A DNA stretch of 64,000 nucleotides, from assembly GCA_949130495.1 (NCBI GenBank), contig OX422210.1:28494681-28558680 (forward strand), in the 5' to 3' direction. The position numbers and the translations under genes are program-made. The notes beneath the pieces are model-generated. The model made no database searches and had not been told where the DNA came from. It saw only the letters and a list, made by a program, of their open reading frames with translations. Source of the DNA: Sambucus nigra (lineage: Eukaryota > Streptophyta > Magnoliopsida > Dipsacales > Adoxaceae). Below are positions 47,466 to 57,825 of this stretch, piece by piece (position 1 is the first letter of the stretch; every line of letters starts with the position of its first letter).

Positions 47466-47941
47466 CAACAGAACGGTCAAGAGACACGCGTGGTCAAATC
47501 ATGTGTCTCAAGGCGCGGTTCCCCATTAGCCCAAATCAAATAACACGGATTGACAAAACCTCCAACACCATAACCTGAAAACGACACCAATTACACAACA
47601 CAGTGCTTTCGTTTGATTTTTGATAACAATGTTTAAATTAAACAATAACGAATGTTTGATCTAATAACATTTTATCACATTAAAAATCAAGAAAAACTAA
47701 ATTAAAAATACAAAAAACAATTAAAATACCTGGGATGATAATAAAATTCACAATTAATAATAGAAAAATTATTTAAGTTAAAAATACATATTAAAGGAAT
47801 TTGATAAAAATTAATTAATTAATTAATTAATAAAATTAAATCCATGGATATAAAATAAATAATAAAACATATAAGAATAAATGCACATATTAGAATAAAA
47901 CAAATTTCTCAAAATTGAGCTAAACCGTAAAGAGAATTTCA
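47466..47941 (-). repeat. Fragment of a Copia-1-family LTR
   Basis: Aligns with 3206-3628 of the Copia-1 3' LTR (GGTCAAATCATGTGTCTCAA versus GGTCAAATCACGTGTCTCAA, through to AGAGAATTTCA at the end). It could be the far half of the interrupted 5' LTR. However, the bases after it (TAATCTCCCTTTC, then GGCTAATTATTTTGAT) resemble the polypurine tract and internal sequence that follow the 3' LTR (ATCTCCCCCTTT GGCTAATTTTGAG), and no 5-bp duplication matches the left flank. So it may instead be the 3' LTR end of a second copy. Confidence 0.75.
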
Positions 47942-48124
47942 TAATCTCCCTTTCAAGAAGAAATCCCTTGAGGCTAATTATTTTGATGTCGTGGACAATA
48001 TCAACCCCTTTGTGAAGCAAATAAACTTAACTTTAAGTATCATTGTGTGAAAAATATCAAGGATGGTGAATGTACAAATCAAAGTTATGAATCTAATTTA
48101 TATAATAAAGAGTTATAAGACCAC
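47942..48124. other. Junction between copia LTR fragment and Tat-like gypsy remnant
   Basis: Short AT-rich stretch with a purine-tract-like TCTCCCTTTC (47945-47954) and no protein motif. Confidence 0.5.
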
Positions 48125-49110
48125 ATGAAATATCTTAATAAAAAACAAACCAATTGCGTGCAACCCTTCGATAAAACGACTATGGTCAACCTAGGATCTC
48201 AAAATGAGATAAAGGAAATTAAAATCGGTTCTTCCTTAGCACGTCTAGAAATTTTTGATCTCGTCCAAATCCTTAAGGAATATATTGAAGTATATTCTTG
48301 GTTATACACCGACATGCCGAGAATCGACCCTGAAATTATCATTCACTGCGTACCTACGTATCCGGAGTGCAAGGCAATCAAATGAAAACTCTAAAGATCA
48401 GACCTAAATGGTCCCTCAAAGTCAAAGAGGAAGTTGTGAAACAACTTAACATATGATTTATAAGGGTGATCGAATACCCAATATGGCTATCCAATACCAT
48501 GTACATTCCAAATGCAAGAGGAAAGGTGAGAATGACATGATCTTTTAGTCTAAGACACATAAAGGTAATGTGACGACCATAAAAAAATTCTTCGAGAAGA
48601 TAAAATCTATCAAATGAGTTTGAATCATAAAAAATGCGTATTTGGAGTAACCAAAAGGAAAATGCTAGGATTTATCATCATCGAAAAGGGAATCAAAGTA
48701 TATCCTTCCAACCACTCCATGAATAGAAAAAGAAGTCATGGGCTTTCTGGGTTGCCTCTAATATATTGCTAGGTTCATATTTCAGATGATCTCAATGTGT
48801 GAACCAAATTTCAAACTCTAACACAAAAGACTCTACCAAGATATGGAATTCTTAATGCCAGGAGGCTTTTGACAAAGTCAAATATAACCTTACCAATCCA
48901 CTTATGTTAGCCCCAACTCGATCTTGTTTCCACTCCTCATATACCTCACAGTCATTGATACGATGGATGGAGCCATGCTGGCCCAATATATCGAGGAATA
49001 GCTAAAAAATAAGCCATATACTATGTCGATCAAACACTCACCACCTATGAGTAAGTCTATTGTCTATGCTTCGTAAAACCATGTCATAGTGAACTGTTTA
49101 GCTGGGTCGT
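48125..49110 (+). pseudogene. Tat/Ogre-like gypsy reverse transcriptase-RNase H fragment (degraded)
   Basis: Plus-strand frames read LGSQNEIKEIKIGSSLARLE, LKEYIEVYSWLYTDMPRIDP, KWSLKVKEEVVKQLN, IEYPIWLSNTMYIPNARGKV, then KKCVFGVTKRKMLGFIIIEK and finally YLTVIDTMDGAMLAQYIEE. This is the order of reverse transcriptase and the start of RNase H in the non-chromodomain Tat/Ogre/Athila group of gypsy elements. The catalytic YxDD region between KVRM and KKCVFGV is missing, and stops are frequent. No LTR could be assigned. Confidence 0.82.
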
Positions 49111-49376
49111 CCGAGATTTTTCCCTTTGTGGTTTTCCTCATACATTGATGCATTATGGATGGTTTATTTATTTTATCTATTTATCACCTAGATGCATATT
49201 TTACATTAATAAGATTAAACTGAATAAATCGAGTTTTTTCAAAACAAACAGTTTAAAATTGGTGCATAAGTTTACCGGGTTTAAATTATATAAAGTTTTG
49301 ATCTTTAGAATTTAAAAAACATAAAAATAGAATATTTATTTATTCAGACCATCCTTGCCTAGTGGGACTGCATTCA
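49111..49376 (+). repeat. Truncated 5' LTR of copia element B
   Basis: Ends ACTGCATTCA six bases before the primer site. The left boundary is not visible because the sequence passes directly into the Tat-like fragment. It does not overlap the available part of the 3' LTR, so the two cannot be compared. Confidence 0.5.
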
Positions 49377-49381
49377 AAAAA

Positions 49382-49395
49382 TTGGTATCAGAGAC
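49382..49395 (+). promoter_or_regulatory. Primer binding site of copia element B
   Basis: TTGGTATCAGAGAC; the TGGTATCAGAG core is complementary to initiator methionine tRNA. It fixes the plus orientation of the element. Confidence 0.85.
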
Positions 49396-49505
49396 AAAAC
49401 ACTAAATTATCACGTTTAGATCTCGTGTTTTTAGGCACGAATTTTGCTGGTTTTGATGAAATTATAACCTGTTTGTTTGATTGGTCAAACTGTGTATGCT
49501 AGAAA

Positions 49506-50816
49506 ATGCATATAAATTCAGCACTTAAGGATATGGATGAGAAGGTTTGGATAATAGTAGTTAAAGGGTGGTCTCCACTTGTCCCTAGAGAAGGTGAAGC
49601 AATTCCTGACATTGAGTCCGAAGATATAAGCATGTTAGAAAAGAAATTCCAGAAATTTCTCAAATTCCATAAGCAATCGAAATATGTAAAAACGTTTGAG
49701 AAAAATATGCACAATAAGGCCGATCACTTCCCTATAAATTGAAGTGAGAACTTTAAGAGGGATGAATCGGAAAAATGTTATGGTTGTGAGGTTTATGAAC
49801 ACATGATAGCTGAGTGGTCTACTAAACTAAGGAGGGAAAGAAACTAATATCATACAATGCCACCCTTAGTGATAGTGATCCGAAAGAGGGATCTGATTCA
49901 CCCATTAAGCATAACTTTAACGTTTTCATGGCTAATCATGTGAGCTTAGATGAGAAATATTCTCATGAACATATTTTTTTTTTCATGGCACTTCTGAGGC
50001 CATTGTGTGGATCCCAAGTGAGTGATGGAAGAGAAAGTGGAGAAGAAACTAAGGATGAAGAAAAGGAGGAGGAAAGTGAAATCCAAGTTTCCTTTTGTGG
50101 GTTATATGAGAAATATTTAAAGGTGAATAGGGCTAACATGAAGTTGGAAGCTAAGTTGAAAGAACATGTCGTAGGAAATGATGATAGTGTTTTAATTGAG
50201 GACCTTAGGGAATGTGAGAGGACTCTTAGTGAGAAGATAGAGTACATTGAGGGTAAGAGAGATAGCCTTCATGGTTTGATAAAAGTTATGAAGAAACAGC
50301 TTCTAGAGTTTGAGGATTCTATGCATTCAATCGAGTCAAGGATAGTTGAGCTAAAGGAGTAATTGAGAGATAATAATCGTGTCAAATTTAATTTGGAGTC
50401 CAGGCCAAAAAAGTTGGATAAAATGTTACGCAACATCCAAATCAAATATTACAAGTGTGGAATTGGCTTTGATGATAAAAAATGCTTTTGCTACCTAAGC
50501 CTAGACCATGCATTTGAAATAGTCAATTAAGAACTTTAGGAAACGTCAACCCTTAGGTAACACCCCTCACCGTGATTACATGTGCACTCATTGCAGTAGG
50601 AAAGGTCACCTTAGGTATTTTTTCTATGTTCTTAGAAACGGTCCTAGGATGTCGAAGTCGAGAGTCACCAAAGTCAACAAAACTCTAGAGCGTCATGTTA
50701 CACCTTTGTTAATTGGGAGATCAGATTTAGAGGATTTAGATGATAGACTTCTTGATTCTCGTTTCCTTGGACATGATATTTCCTATGTTAATCTAATGGT
50801 TGATTGTATTAGCTAG
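49506..50816 (+). pseudogene. Copia element B gag (decayed)
   Basis: In pieces: MHINSALKDMDEKVWIIVVK (49506) with WSPLVP, then a zinc knuckle CYGCEVYEHMIAEW near 49776-49817 in which the last Cys is Trp. Next is a 144-codon open stretch (49928-50362) with an acidic region (EETKDEEKEEESE) and a long coiled coil of Leu/Glu/Lys heptads, and a second knuckle CTHCSRKGHLRYF near 50583 leading to LLIGRSDLEDLD and RFLGHDISYVN. Two knuckles with a coiled coil between them fit SIRE-type copia gags. Frame changes occur near 49742-49850 and 50365-50580. Confidence 0.82.
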
Positions 50817-51588
50817 TGCCTCATGATATATATACTTGCTAGTTGCATGTTTGTTTAAGTCTTTTGTATTTTAATTTTTCATTTAACGAGTCATACTGAA
50901 AAATACAAAAAGATTTTGTTTGTCTTTTGTGTTGGTTTTCAAAATCAGTATTTTCTTTTGAAAAATTTTAGAAAACCCCAAAAAGATTTTTGGTTTTTGT
51001 GTATTTTAGTTTTACATATTTTGTGTGGCACATTTCTTTATTTGAATCAAATTCATTTCGTGCTATCCATATTACTAGGACATTTGGTTATGATTGTTAA
51101 TGCTTAGATTGTTCTTAATCATTCTTGCATGGAGTTTCTTTGAACTTAAATTTCTTTTTGGATTCGAAGTTGTACATGCCTCCGCACACACATGCAGGAG
51201 CTCTTTGAATTTTAACTTCACATGTACATTTGAGCTTTGTGAGATGTTCTCCCATAAATCTTGTCATCTGTATATTTTGTGACTATAGGGGATTTGTGCA
51301 TTTAAAAACTGTTGTTTATGAGAATGTTTGATATTATTGAATATATGAGGGTGCATGAGAAAGACCAACATGTTGTCTTTCCGGGAAAGCCAATGTTGGC
51401 AAGAGCCTAATCAAAAGATTAAAGATAATAAAAATAGAAAAATTGACAAGGCCAAATGTTTAGTTTGTTTGATTTTCAAAAGTAATACCTTCAAAAGAAT
51501 TAAGGGAAAAGAAAATATGATATATGTTGTTTTTAATTAAAGATCAACATGTTTGCACAATGAATCCTACTTATGTTTATTTTGTCAT
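50817..51588 (+). other. Copia element B internal region after gag, no gene
   Basis: AT-rich with many TTTT runs. Short frames (50916-51107, 51094-51282, 51355-51540) lack pol motifs. Sequence ends with the Gypsy-3 target duplication GTCAT (51584-51588). Confidence 0.6.
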
Positions 51589-52147
51589 TGTTGATGTAAA
51601 AAACTAGATCGCTCTAATTATTCAATCACAGATAAATAAATAAGACAGAGATTTTTAAAGTGGTTCGGCTAGGAATAAAGCCTACGTCCACTGTTATGTT
51701 ATTGCTGAGTGTTTGCAGAATTCTTGATTACAAGTTCTCTCAAGAAATTTCGGTCCCCTTGAATGAGGATGATACAAGGTATTTATAACCCTTAGGCTGT
51801 ACATGAAAGGTCCAATACATTAAATGATATACATATGAAAGGGTAATACATTTAATGCAGCGTGTGCGTCAAGAATATAATGAATAGTTGAACAGTTGTC
51901 CGTCTGGTAATTAATGATACGGCCGAGATGCAGTTCGGACCGCCTTAGTTTCTCGTTGATCAAGAGTTCCTCGGAGTGCTTAGAGTATCTCGGGATGATA
52001 GAGTTCCTCGGGGTGTCCTCCTCGTTGCTCGGAGAGAACATGACTTGGTCGGGGGAAATAAACTTCCTCGTTGTTATTGTGCCATGTAGATTGACACGTG
52101 TCTTCTTATTATTGGTCCACATCAGCATATTAAATTTGGTATCAACA
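51589..52147 (-). repeat. 3' LTR of Gypsy-3
   Basis: 559 bp, perfect 7-bp inverted ends TGTTGAT/ATCAACA. On the minus strand GGTTATAAATACC (about 51779-51790) is a clear TATA box. The opposing frames at 51820-52158 and 51914-52249 recur in the other LTR and are not genes. Confidence 0.96.
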
Positions 52148-53286
52148 GAAGCCCCCAATGCTTCATGCTTGATGGGTTACTTGAAAGGATGGAGTATTTA
52201 TTCTGCAATGTTGCTCGGTGCTCGTGAAATTCTTGATCTACCTTCTTGATTTGTTCAACATAAAGTGCATTATCTTTTGGACGACATATGATGCCGCTTG
52301 TAGCTTGTCATAATCTTCAAGTATGTTGATTGGTTTGCTAGCCGACCTACTGCCTCCTATGAGCTAGTGGTGGACTTCGAAACATTTTCATATAACTTCT
52401 TCTTCAATATTGGTTGAGATAGTAGTAGCAAAGATCTCAATACTGTTGATGTTGATTTTGATTTCTACCTCTGCTTGGGGACGATCAAGAGGTTCTCGGG
52501 GACGAGCAAGAGCTACTCGGGAACTAGCAAGAGTTTCTCGGGAATGAGCTAATGCTTCTTGGATAGATCATCTGTGATGAATATCAGAATGTTGAAAGGT
52601 CTTAACTTCATAAACTCCCCTTATATTTTAGATGATCCTCCTGCTGGCGAGGAACCTGTTTCAAAAGTAGAAGGAAAAGAAACCAATAGAATATGAATCT
52701 CAATGTAATAGTTAGTATACATTTTCATTCTCAATGTATTTTGTTTTTTGAATTTAATGAAAGACTTTCATTTTTATTCGCAATCTTAATTGCTATTGTC
52801 TTGTAAAATACTTTACATGTGTGCATATGTATAACAATATTGTGTTGTTCATCGACCAACTTAGTAATAAAGAAGTTACAAGTATTAGTAACGTTGCTCG
52901 ATCACTTAATAATAAAGTAATGAGTATAAAAATGTTTAAAATTTTTCTAACCAACCAAGGTTGTTAAATAATGTTTGTCGACCAACTACAGTTGATGGAT
53001 TTTTATCTCCGACCAGCCATACTTGGTTCAATTTCAAATATTTTCATAAAATGTGTCCGACCAACTAAGGTCAATAATTTGTCCTCGTCGACCAACTACA
53101 GTTAGTGGGCTTTTATCCCCGACCAACCATACTTGGTTCAGTTTGAAATATTTTGTTCTTCGAGGAACTTTTTGTAATAATCTTACCTCCCGACCAACAT
53201 AAGTTGTAATATGAGAGTATATTTTTATCTTACCAACCGTAATTGATCATGCTGGTGTACACCTCTTAACCAAAGGAGTAGTTTTT
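52148..53286 (-). other. Gypsy-3 polypurine tract and 3' untranslated region
   Basis: The minus strand reads GCATTGGGGGCTTC directly before the LTR (52148-52161), a purine-rich plus-strand primer. The rest is AT-rich with degenerate repeats (GACCAACTACAGTTGATGG and similar, 52970-53230), which resemble the 24-bp units at 55077. No protein is seen. Confidence 0.8.
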
Positions 53287-53400
53287 TGGCTCCTTAGAGC
53301 TTTTGGCTCCTTAGAGCATTTTTTGGCTCCTTAGAGCACTTTTGGCTCCTTAGAGCACTTTTTGGCTCCTTAGAGCACTTTTTGGCTCCTTAGAGCTTTT
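53287..53400. repeat. About six tandem copies of TTTTGGCTCCTTAGAGCAC
   Basis: Unit length varies from 17 to 21 bp because the T run and the final CAC differ between copies. Each unit contains GGCTCC and GAGC, a short imperfect hairpin. Confidence 0.95.
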
Positions 53401-53960
53401 GGTCCATTAGCTCTGAGGATATCCTGGCGCTGAATGAACCTTCAAAATGTTTGACTGATGATAATAGGCAGCAAACTCCTCGTTTTTAAATTGTGTTCCA
53501 TGGTCTGTGATGAAGGCATGAGGGAGACCATATCGGCAGATGATGTTCTTCCAAACAAACTGGTACACCTTCCTTCTCGTATGTCATGTCAATAAGTGGC
53601 TCAGCTTCTATCCACTAAGTAAAATAATCTACTGCGATGACGAGGTATTTGAATCTTCCTCGAGTCGTCGGCAATGGTCCAACCAAATCAATCCCCACAT
53701 GGAAAATGGCCAAGGATAAATGATGGGTGTCAACAATGTTTGTGAAGTTCTTCGGATGGAGGAAAAGCGTTGGTACTTGTCACATTTCTTGGCATAAGCT
53801 ATACAATCAGCTCTCATCGTCGGCCAGTAGTATCCCTGCGTCATCTCCTTTTGCAAAAGTGTTCGACCTGCTACATGGGCTCCACAGGACCCTTCATGGA
53901 TCTCTTTAATCAATTCACCTCGGAGGGATGTACACATCTTTGCAAACCTGCCATAATTCC
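53401..53960 (-). pseudogene. Gypsy-3 integrase fragment (decayed)
   Basis: The minus strand from 53937 gives the zinc domain HEGSCGAHVAGRTLLQKEM, GYYWPTMRADCIAYAKKCDKY (the second CxxC Cys is Tyr) and YPWPFSMWG. Then in a shifted frame come the first catalytic block and VDYFT, then a stop, WIEAEPLID and an FITDHGTQF-like block near 53500. The region with the catalytic Glu is replaced by the 20-bp repeats. This belongs to the Tat/Retand side of gypsy by its primer site and integrase style. Confidence 0.85.
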
Positions 53961-54142
53961 TCGTCGAGCAGCTTTAAACTTCCATTTCTTGGCAGCGAGC
54001 TTATCTTTCGAATACCATTATACCGAGCAGCTTTAAACTTCCATTTCTTGGCAGCGAGCTTATCTTCCGAATACCATTATACCGAGAAACTTTAAACTTC
54101 CATTTCTTGGCAGTGAGCTTATCCTCCGGTAATTGTTCCTCC
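53961..54142. repeat. Three tandem copies of a 59-bp unit
   Basis: Units start CGAGCAGCTTTAAACTTCC at 53965 and 54024 and CGAGAAACTTTAAACTTCC at 54083. They lie between integrase and RNase H. As 59 is not a multiple of three, the duplication breaks the pol frame. Confidence 0.95.
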
Positions 54143-54665
54143 TTAATATATGCTCCAAGATGTTCCTAAATCAAGGGTAATAATATTCATCGTCAGGTCT
54201 TCATCTATGCTTCGACTTTCTAATGCTTCAATTGGTATCGTTCTTCGCAGCTCGGTACGAGTAGCTGATGCTAATCGGGCCAAGGCGTATGCTCTCACAT
54301 TCTCCGTTCTTGATATTTTTACCAGTTGGATAGAAACAAACTCTGATACCAACTCCATCACCTTTGCTTGATACTTGATCATCAATTCTCCTTTGGTTGC
54401 ATATATTCCCAACATTTGATTTACGATCAATTGAGAATCACTGAAGACAATAACCTGCTGTGCCTCCATAGTATTTGACAAATTAAGACCTGCTATCATG
54501 TCCTCATACTCAACCTCATTATTAGAAGCTTTGAATTAGAAACGTAGGGCGTATTCCCTGTCGACCTCATCTGGGCTGTTCAAAACGATCCCTGCCCCAC
54601 AGCCTATAGTGAAAGATGATCCATCTACATATAGCCTCCATATAGGCAACTTATCTTCTAATTTC
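54143..54665 (-). pseudogene. Gypsy-3 RNase H domain
   Basis: The minus strand reads WRLYVDGSSFTIGCGAGIVL (near 54650), a stop, FKASNNEVEYEDMIAGLNL, QQVIVFSDSQLIVNQMLG and ISRTENVRAYALARLASATR. Asp (YVDGSS), Glu (VEYE) and Asp (FSDS) of the RNase H catalytic set are all present. The preceding reverse transcriptase is missing: upstream DNA goes straight into tandem repeats. Confidence 0.9.
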
Positions 54666-54734
54666 TAGTCTGACAGAGTTCCTCGGTGGAATACTTTTCG
54701 CTTTCTTTCATCATGTCCTGATACTTCTGAATAC

Positions 54735-54905
54735 ACCTCCTGAACTTCAATATACCTCCTGAACTTCAATATTTCTCCTGAACTTCAATATACCTCCTGA
54801 ACGTCAATATTCCTCCTGAACTTCAATATACCTCCTGAACTTCAATATTCCTCCTGAACTTCAATATTCCTCCTGAACTTCAATATACCTCCTGAACTTC
54901 AATAG
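54735..54905. repeat. Nine tandem copies of a 19-bp unit
   Basis: Unit ACCTCCTGAACTTCAATAT with minor variants; nine units exactly fill 171 bp. Confidence 0.97.
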
Positions 54906-55076
54906 CAAAAGTAATTCCTGAGCAAGAAAAACAACTCCTGAATGATGATTAGTCGGGGTTGAATTTGATGCTCGACTGCATGATGATATAAGAATGTGCC
55001 ACCAAATGAACAAATATATCTGTAATAGAAGCCCCCAACTGTGGAATGTGAACTTTGAATGAGATTTATCGACCAA

Positions 55077-55220
55077 TACCAACCGGAGTTGGATTTTATC
55101 TACCAACCGGAGTTGGATTTTTTTTACCAACCGGAGTTGGATTTTATCTACCAACCGGAGTTGGATTTTGTTTACCAACCGGAGTTGGATTTTATCTACC
55201 AATCGGAGTTGGTGGTAATT
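55077..55220. repeat. Six tandem copies of a 24-bp hairpin unit
   Basis: Unit TACCAACCGGAGTTGGATTT plus TATC; starts at 55077, 55101, 55125, 55149, 55173 and 55197. Each unit contains CCAAC-CGGA-GTTGG, a 5-bp stem with 4-nt loop. Confidence 0.97.
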
Positions 55221-55239
55221 GATAATAAATGATGAAGAC

Positions 55240-55500
55240 TTCCTCGGAGCTGACCAACGGATTTGTTGGGAATAAGATGATATAAATGCTGGAGACCTCC
55301 TCGGCGCTGACCAACAGATTTGTTGGGAATAAGATAATATAAATGCTAGAGACCTCCTTGGTGCTGACCAACAGATTTGTTGGGAATAAGATAATATAAA
55401 TGCAGGATACCTCCTCGGCGCTGACCAACAGATTTGTTGGGAATAAGATAATATAAATGCAGGATACCTCCTCGGCGATGACCAACAGATTGTTGGGAAT
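55240..55500. repeat. About five tandem copies of a 57-bp unit
   Basis: TGACCAAC recurs at 55251, 55308, 55365, 55422 and 55479, exactly 57 bp apart, with AGATTTGTTGGGAATAAGAT following. CCAACAGATTTGTTGG in each unit is again an inverted repeat. A sixth, shorter partial unit follows to about 55560. Because 24 and 57 are multiples of three, a 349-codon minus-strand frame (54861-55910) spans both arrays; I regard it as a repeat artefact. Confidence 0.95.
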
Positions 55501-55560
55501 AAGATATAATAAATTCCGGAGATATCCTTGGAGCTGAATAAGATATAATAAATGCTTGTC

Positions 55561-57245
55561 GAGCTCCATGCTGAAATGAGAATAGAATATGCATCCAAAT
55601 AGATATAAAGAATAATTAAAAATAATAAAGTGCCTCGCTGATCCGTCGAGGTAGAATCATATAATGCCGAACAAGAATAAGATCTTTCAGAACATAAGAA
55701 TATGGCCGAGAACTTTGCTGGGCCTGCATATAAATAAGAATTACCCCGACCAACTATCCGTTGGGGGTGAAATATAATAAATGTTGTAGCTTTTCCTCGG
55801 AGGCGAATATATATAGAGAGAAGAAATTTTTCGAGCTTCATGCTGAGATAAATATAAAATATGAATCCGAACGGATATAGAATAATTTGTGCTTCAGCAT
55901 TCGTCGGCATTGAATCTTGTGCCTGTAAAAATTAATAATTTGCTCTACCATATGTGTAGGCTGAATTGATTAGTCATGAGAATAATTTACTCATCCAATC
56001 AATATATGATATGTATCAGCATAAAAATTTCAAAATATGAAATAATATGTTTTATGCCAAATGTGTGTGAGATGGACAAATTATTATCAAATATGCATCA
56101 TAAATAAGACGTAAAGTTTTTTGTAAATTTATTTAATCTCCAACAACCAATCAGGTATTAGTTGCTGTTTAAAAATATTTTTGGGGTGATCATAAGTTAA
56201 AAAGACTTAAGCCCCCTGCTTGTCCCCAAGCCGAACTCATGTTTAAAGAAATATCAGGGGTGCTTAGCATTTTTTAATACCCCAAGATTGTACTGCTGCC
56301 GACAAACGACATGGATGTTGCCGACCAACATTTAAGGATATCTCAAGTTATAGAATATATGGTTGGATGACTAGAATATCTCGAATCTTTAGATCAAAAA
56401 ATAACATTCAATGTAAAATTTAAGCCTTAAGAATGTTAATTAAATGAATAAATATATAACCCACTAGATCGTGTGATTTCGTCAAAGAAACCTTGTGATG
56501 TGATGAACGAGGGGCCAAAATATCAAATTTGTTCCCAGTCTTGATATGGTCATGATTATTTTACTGATCCTCTTTTATAAGAGGTGGGTAATGATTTTTC
56601 AGGTGAGAGAAAATTATTTTTTATATTGATCCCTTCCTATTCCCAATTTGGAGAGATAAAAATATGGTGAATGATTAAAGTTATTACCAAATTTATATAA
56701 AAATCAATCAATTTGACTTTATTGACATAGATGGAAGATGAACCAAATTAAGTATATAATTCATAAAAGTGAATGCAAAGAGACTCAAACTTGAAGAGAG
56801 AGAATATATATGGGTCATGATTTCCATGAGAAGAATTTTCATTGTCTTTAACCTTTTCCCATTCTTTTATTAAAAATATGATGGGAATTTGAATAGACAT
56901 CAAATATCTTACAAAATTTATTTCAAAATCAACAATGAAAATGATCAAATATTATCATCGTCGTATATATTGGCATATGTAATCATTTAAAATATTTATT
57001 CCATGATATAAAATTAAAACTTGAGAATCAAGCAAAGAGTTATGATTTATGAAATCTACTATTTTTCAGATTTCTAAATAAGGATGAATCTAACAGTTAT
57101 GATTTAAAAATCATGAGATGCAGCATTTTGCAGATAAAAATTGGACAATTAATTTATGTATATAAACATAAAAATCACGTATAATTGATTATACGTAGAG
57201 AAAATAAAAACTTAGCTTTTGATGGAGAACGATGCTTGTAACACG
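55561..57245 (-). other. Gypsy-3 leader region, no gene
   Basis: AT-rich, without gag motifs; it occupies the place where gag should start after the primer site. Short GACCAAC and TCCTCGG repeats continue to about 55900. Confidence 0.65.
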
Positions 57246-57264
57246 TTCCCACAGACGGCGCCAA
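57246..57264 (-). promoter_or_regulatory. Primer binding site of Gypsy-3
   Basis: Minus strand TTGGCGCCGTCTGTGGGAA, next to the 5' LTR. This TGGCGCCGTCTGTGGG-type site is common in Tat/Retand-group and related plant gypsy elements and differs from the methionine-tRNA site of the other retrotransposons here. Confidence 0.93.
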
Positions 57265-57266
57265 TC

Positions 57267-57825
57267 TGTTGATGTAAAAAACTAGATCGCTCTAATTATT
57301 CAATCACAGATAAATAAATAAGACAGAGATTTTTAAAGTGGTTCGGCTAGGAATAAAGCCTACGTCCACTGTTATGTTATTGCTGAGTGTTTGCAGAATT
57401 CTTGATTACAAGTTCTCTCAAGAAATTTCGGTCCCCTTGAATGAGGATGATACAAGGTATTTATAACCCTTAGGCTGTACATGAAAGGTCAAATACATTA
57501 AATGATATACATATGAAAGGGTAATACATTTAATGCAGCGTGTGCGTCAAGAATATAATGAATAGTTGAACAGTTGTCCGTCTGGTAATTAATGATACGG
57601 CCGAGATGCAGTTCGGACCGCCTTAGTTGCTCGTTGATCAAGAGTTCCTCGGAGTGCTTAGAGTATCTCGGGATGATAGAGTTCCTCGGGGTGTCCTCCT
57701 CGTTGCTCGGAGAGAACATGACTTGGTCGGGGGAAATAAACTTCCTCGTTGTTATTGTGCCATGCAGATTGACACGTGTCTTCTTATTATTGGTCCACAT
57801 CAGCAGATTAAATTTGGTATCAACA
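57267..57825 (-). repeat. 5' LTR of Gypsy-3
   Basis: 559 bp. It differs from 51589-52147 at four positions that I can see: C/A in AAAGGTC(C/A)AATAC, T/G in CTTAGTT(T/G)CTCG, T/C in CCATG(T/C)AGAT and T/G in CAGCA(T/G)ATT. Confidence 0.96.

Larger units (their letters stand above)
51589..57825 (-). mobile_element. Gypsy-3: young, internally deleted Ty3/gypsy element, 6237 bp
   Basis: Two 559-bp LTRs (51589-52147 and 57267-57825) with TGTTGAT...ATCAACA ends, flanked by the 5-bp duplication GTCAT (51584-51588 and 57826-57830). Primer site at 57246-57264 and purine tract at 52148-52161 show minus orientation. I count four differences between the LTRs, so insertion is recent. Only RNase H (about 54660-54143) and part of integrase (53937-53400) remain; gag, protease and reverse transcriptase are absent, and several tandem repeat blocks occupy much of the interior. 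Confidence 0.95.

Noticed and set aside
51820..52249. Opposing frames of about 110 codons repeated at 57498-57933
   Set aside because: They lie in the two LTRs of Gypsy-3, overlap on opposite strands and match nothing.
54861..55910. 349-codon minus-strand frame, the longest in the window
   Set aside because: It is created by 24-bp and 57-bp tandem units whose lengths are multiples of three; overlapping frames do the same, and no domain or gag/pol motif is present.
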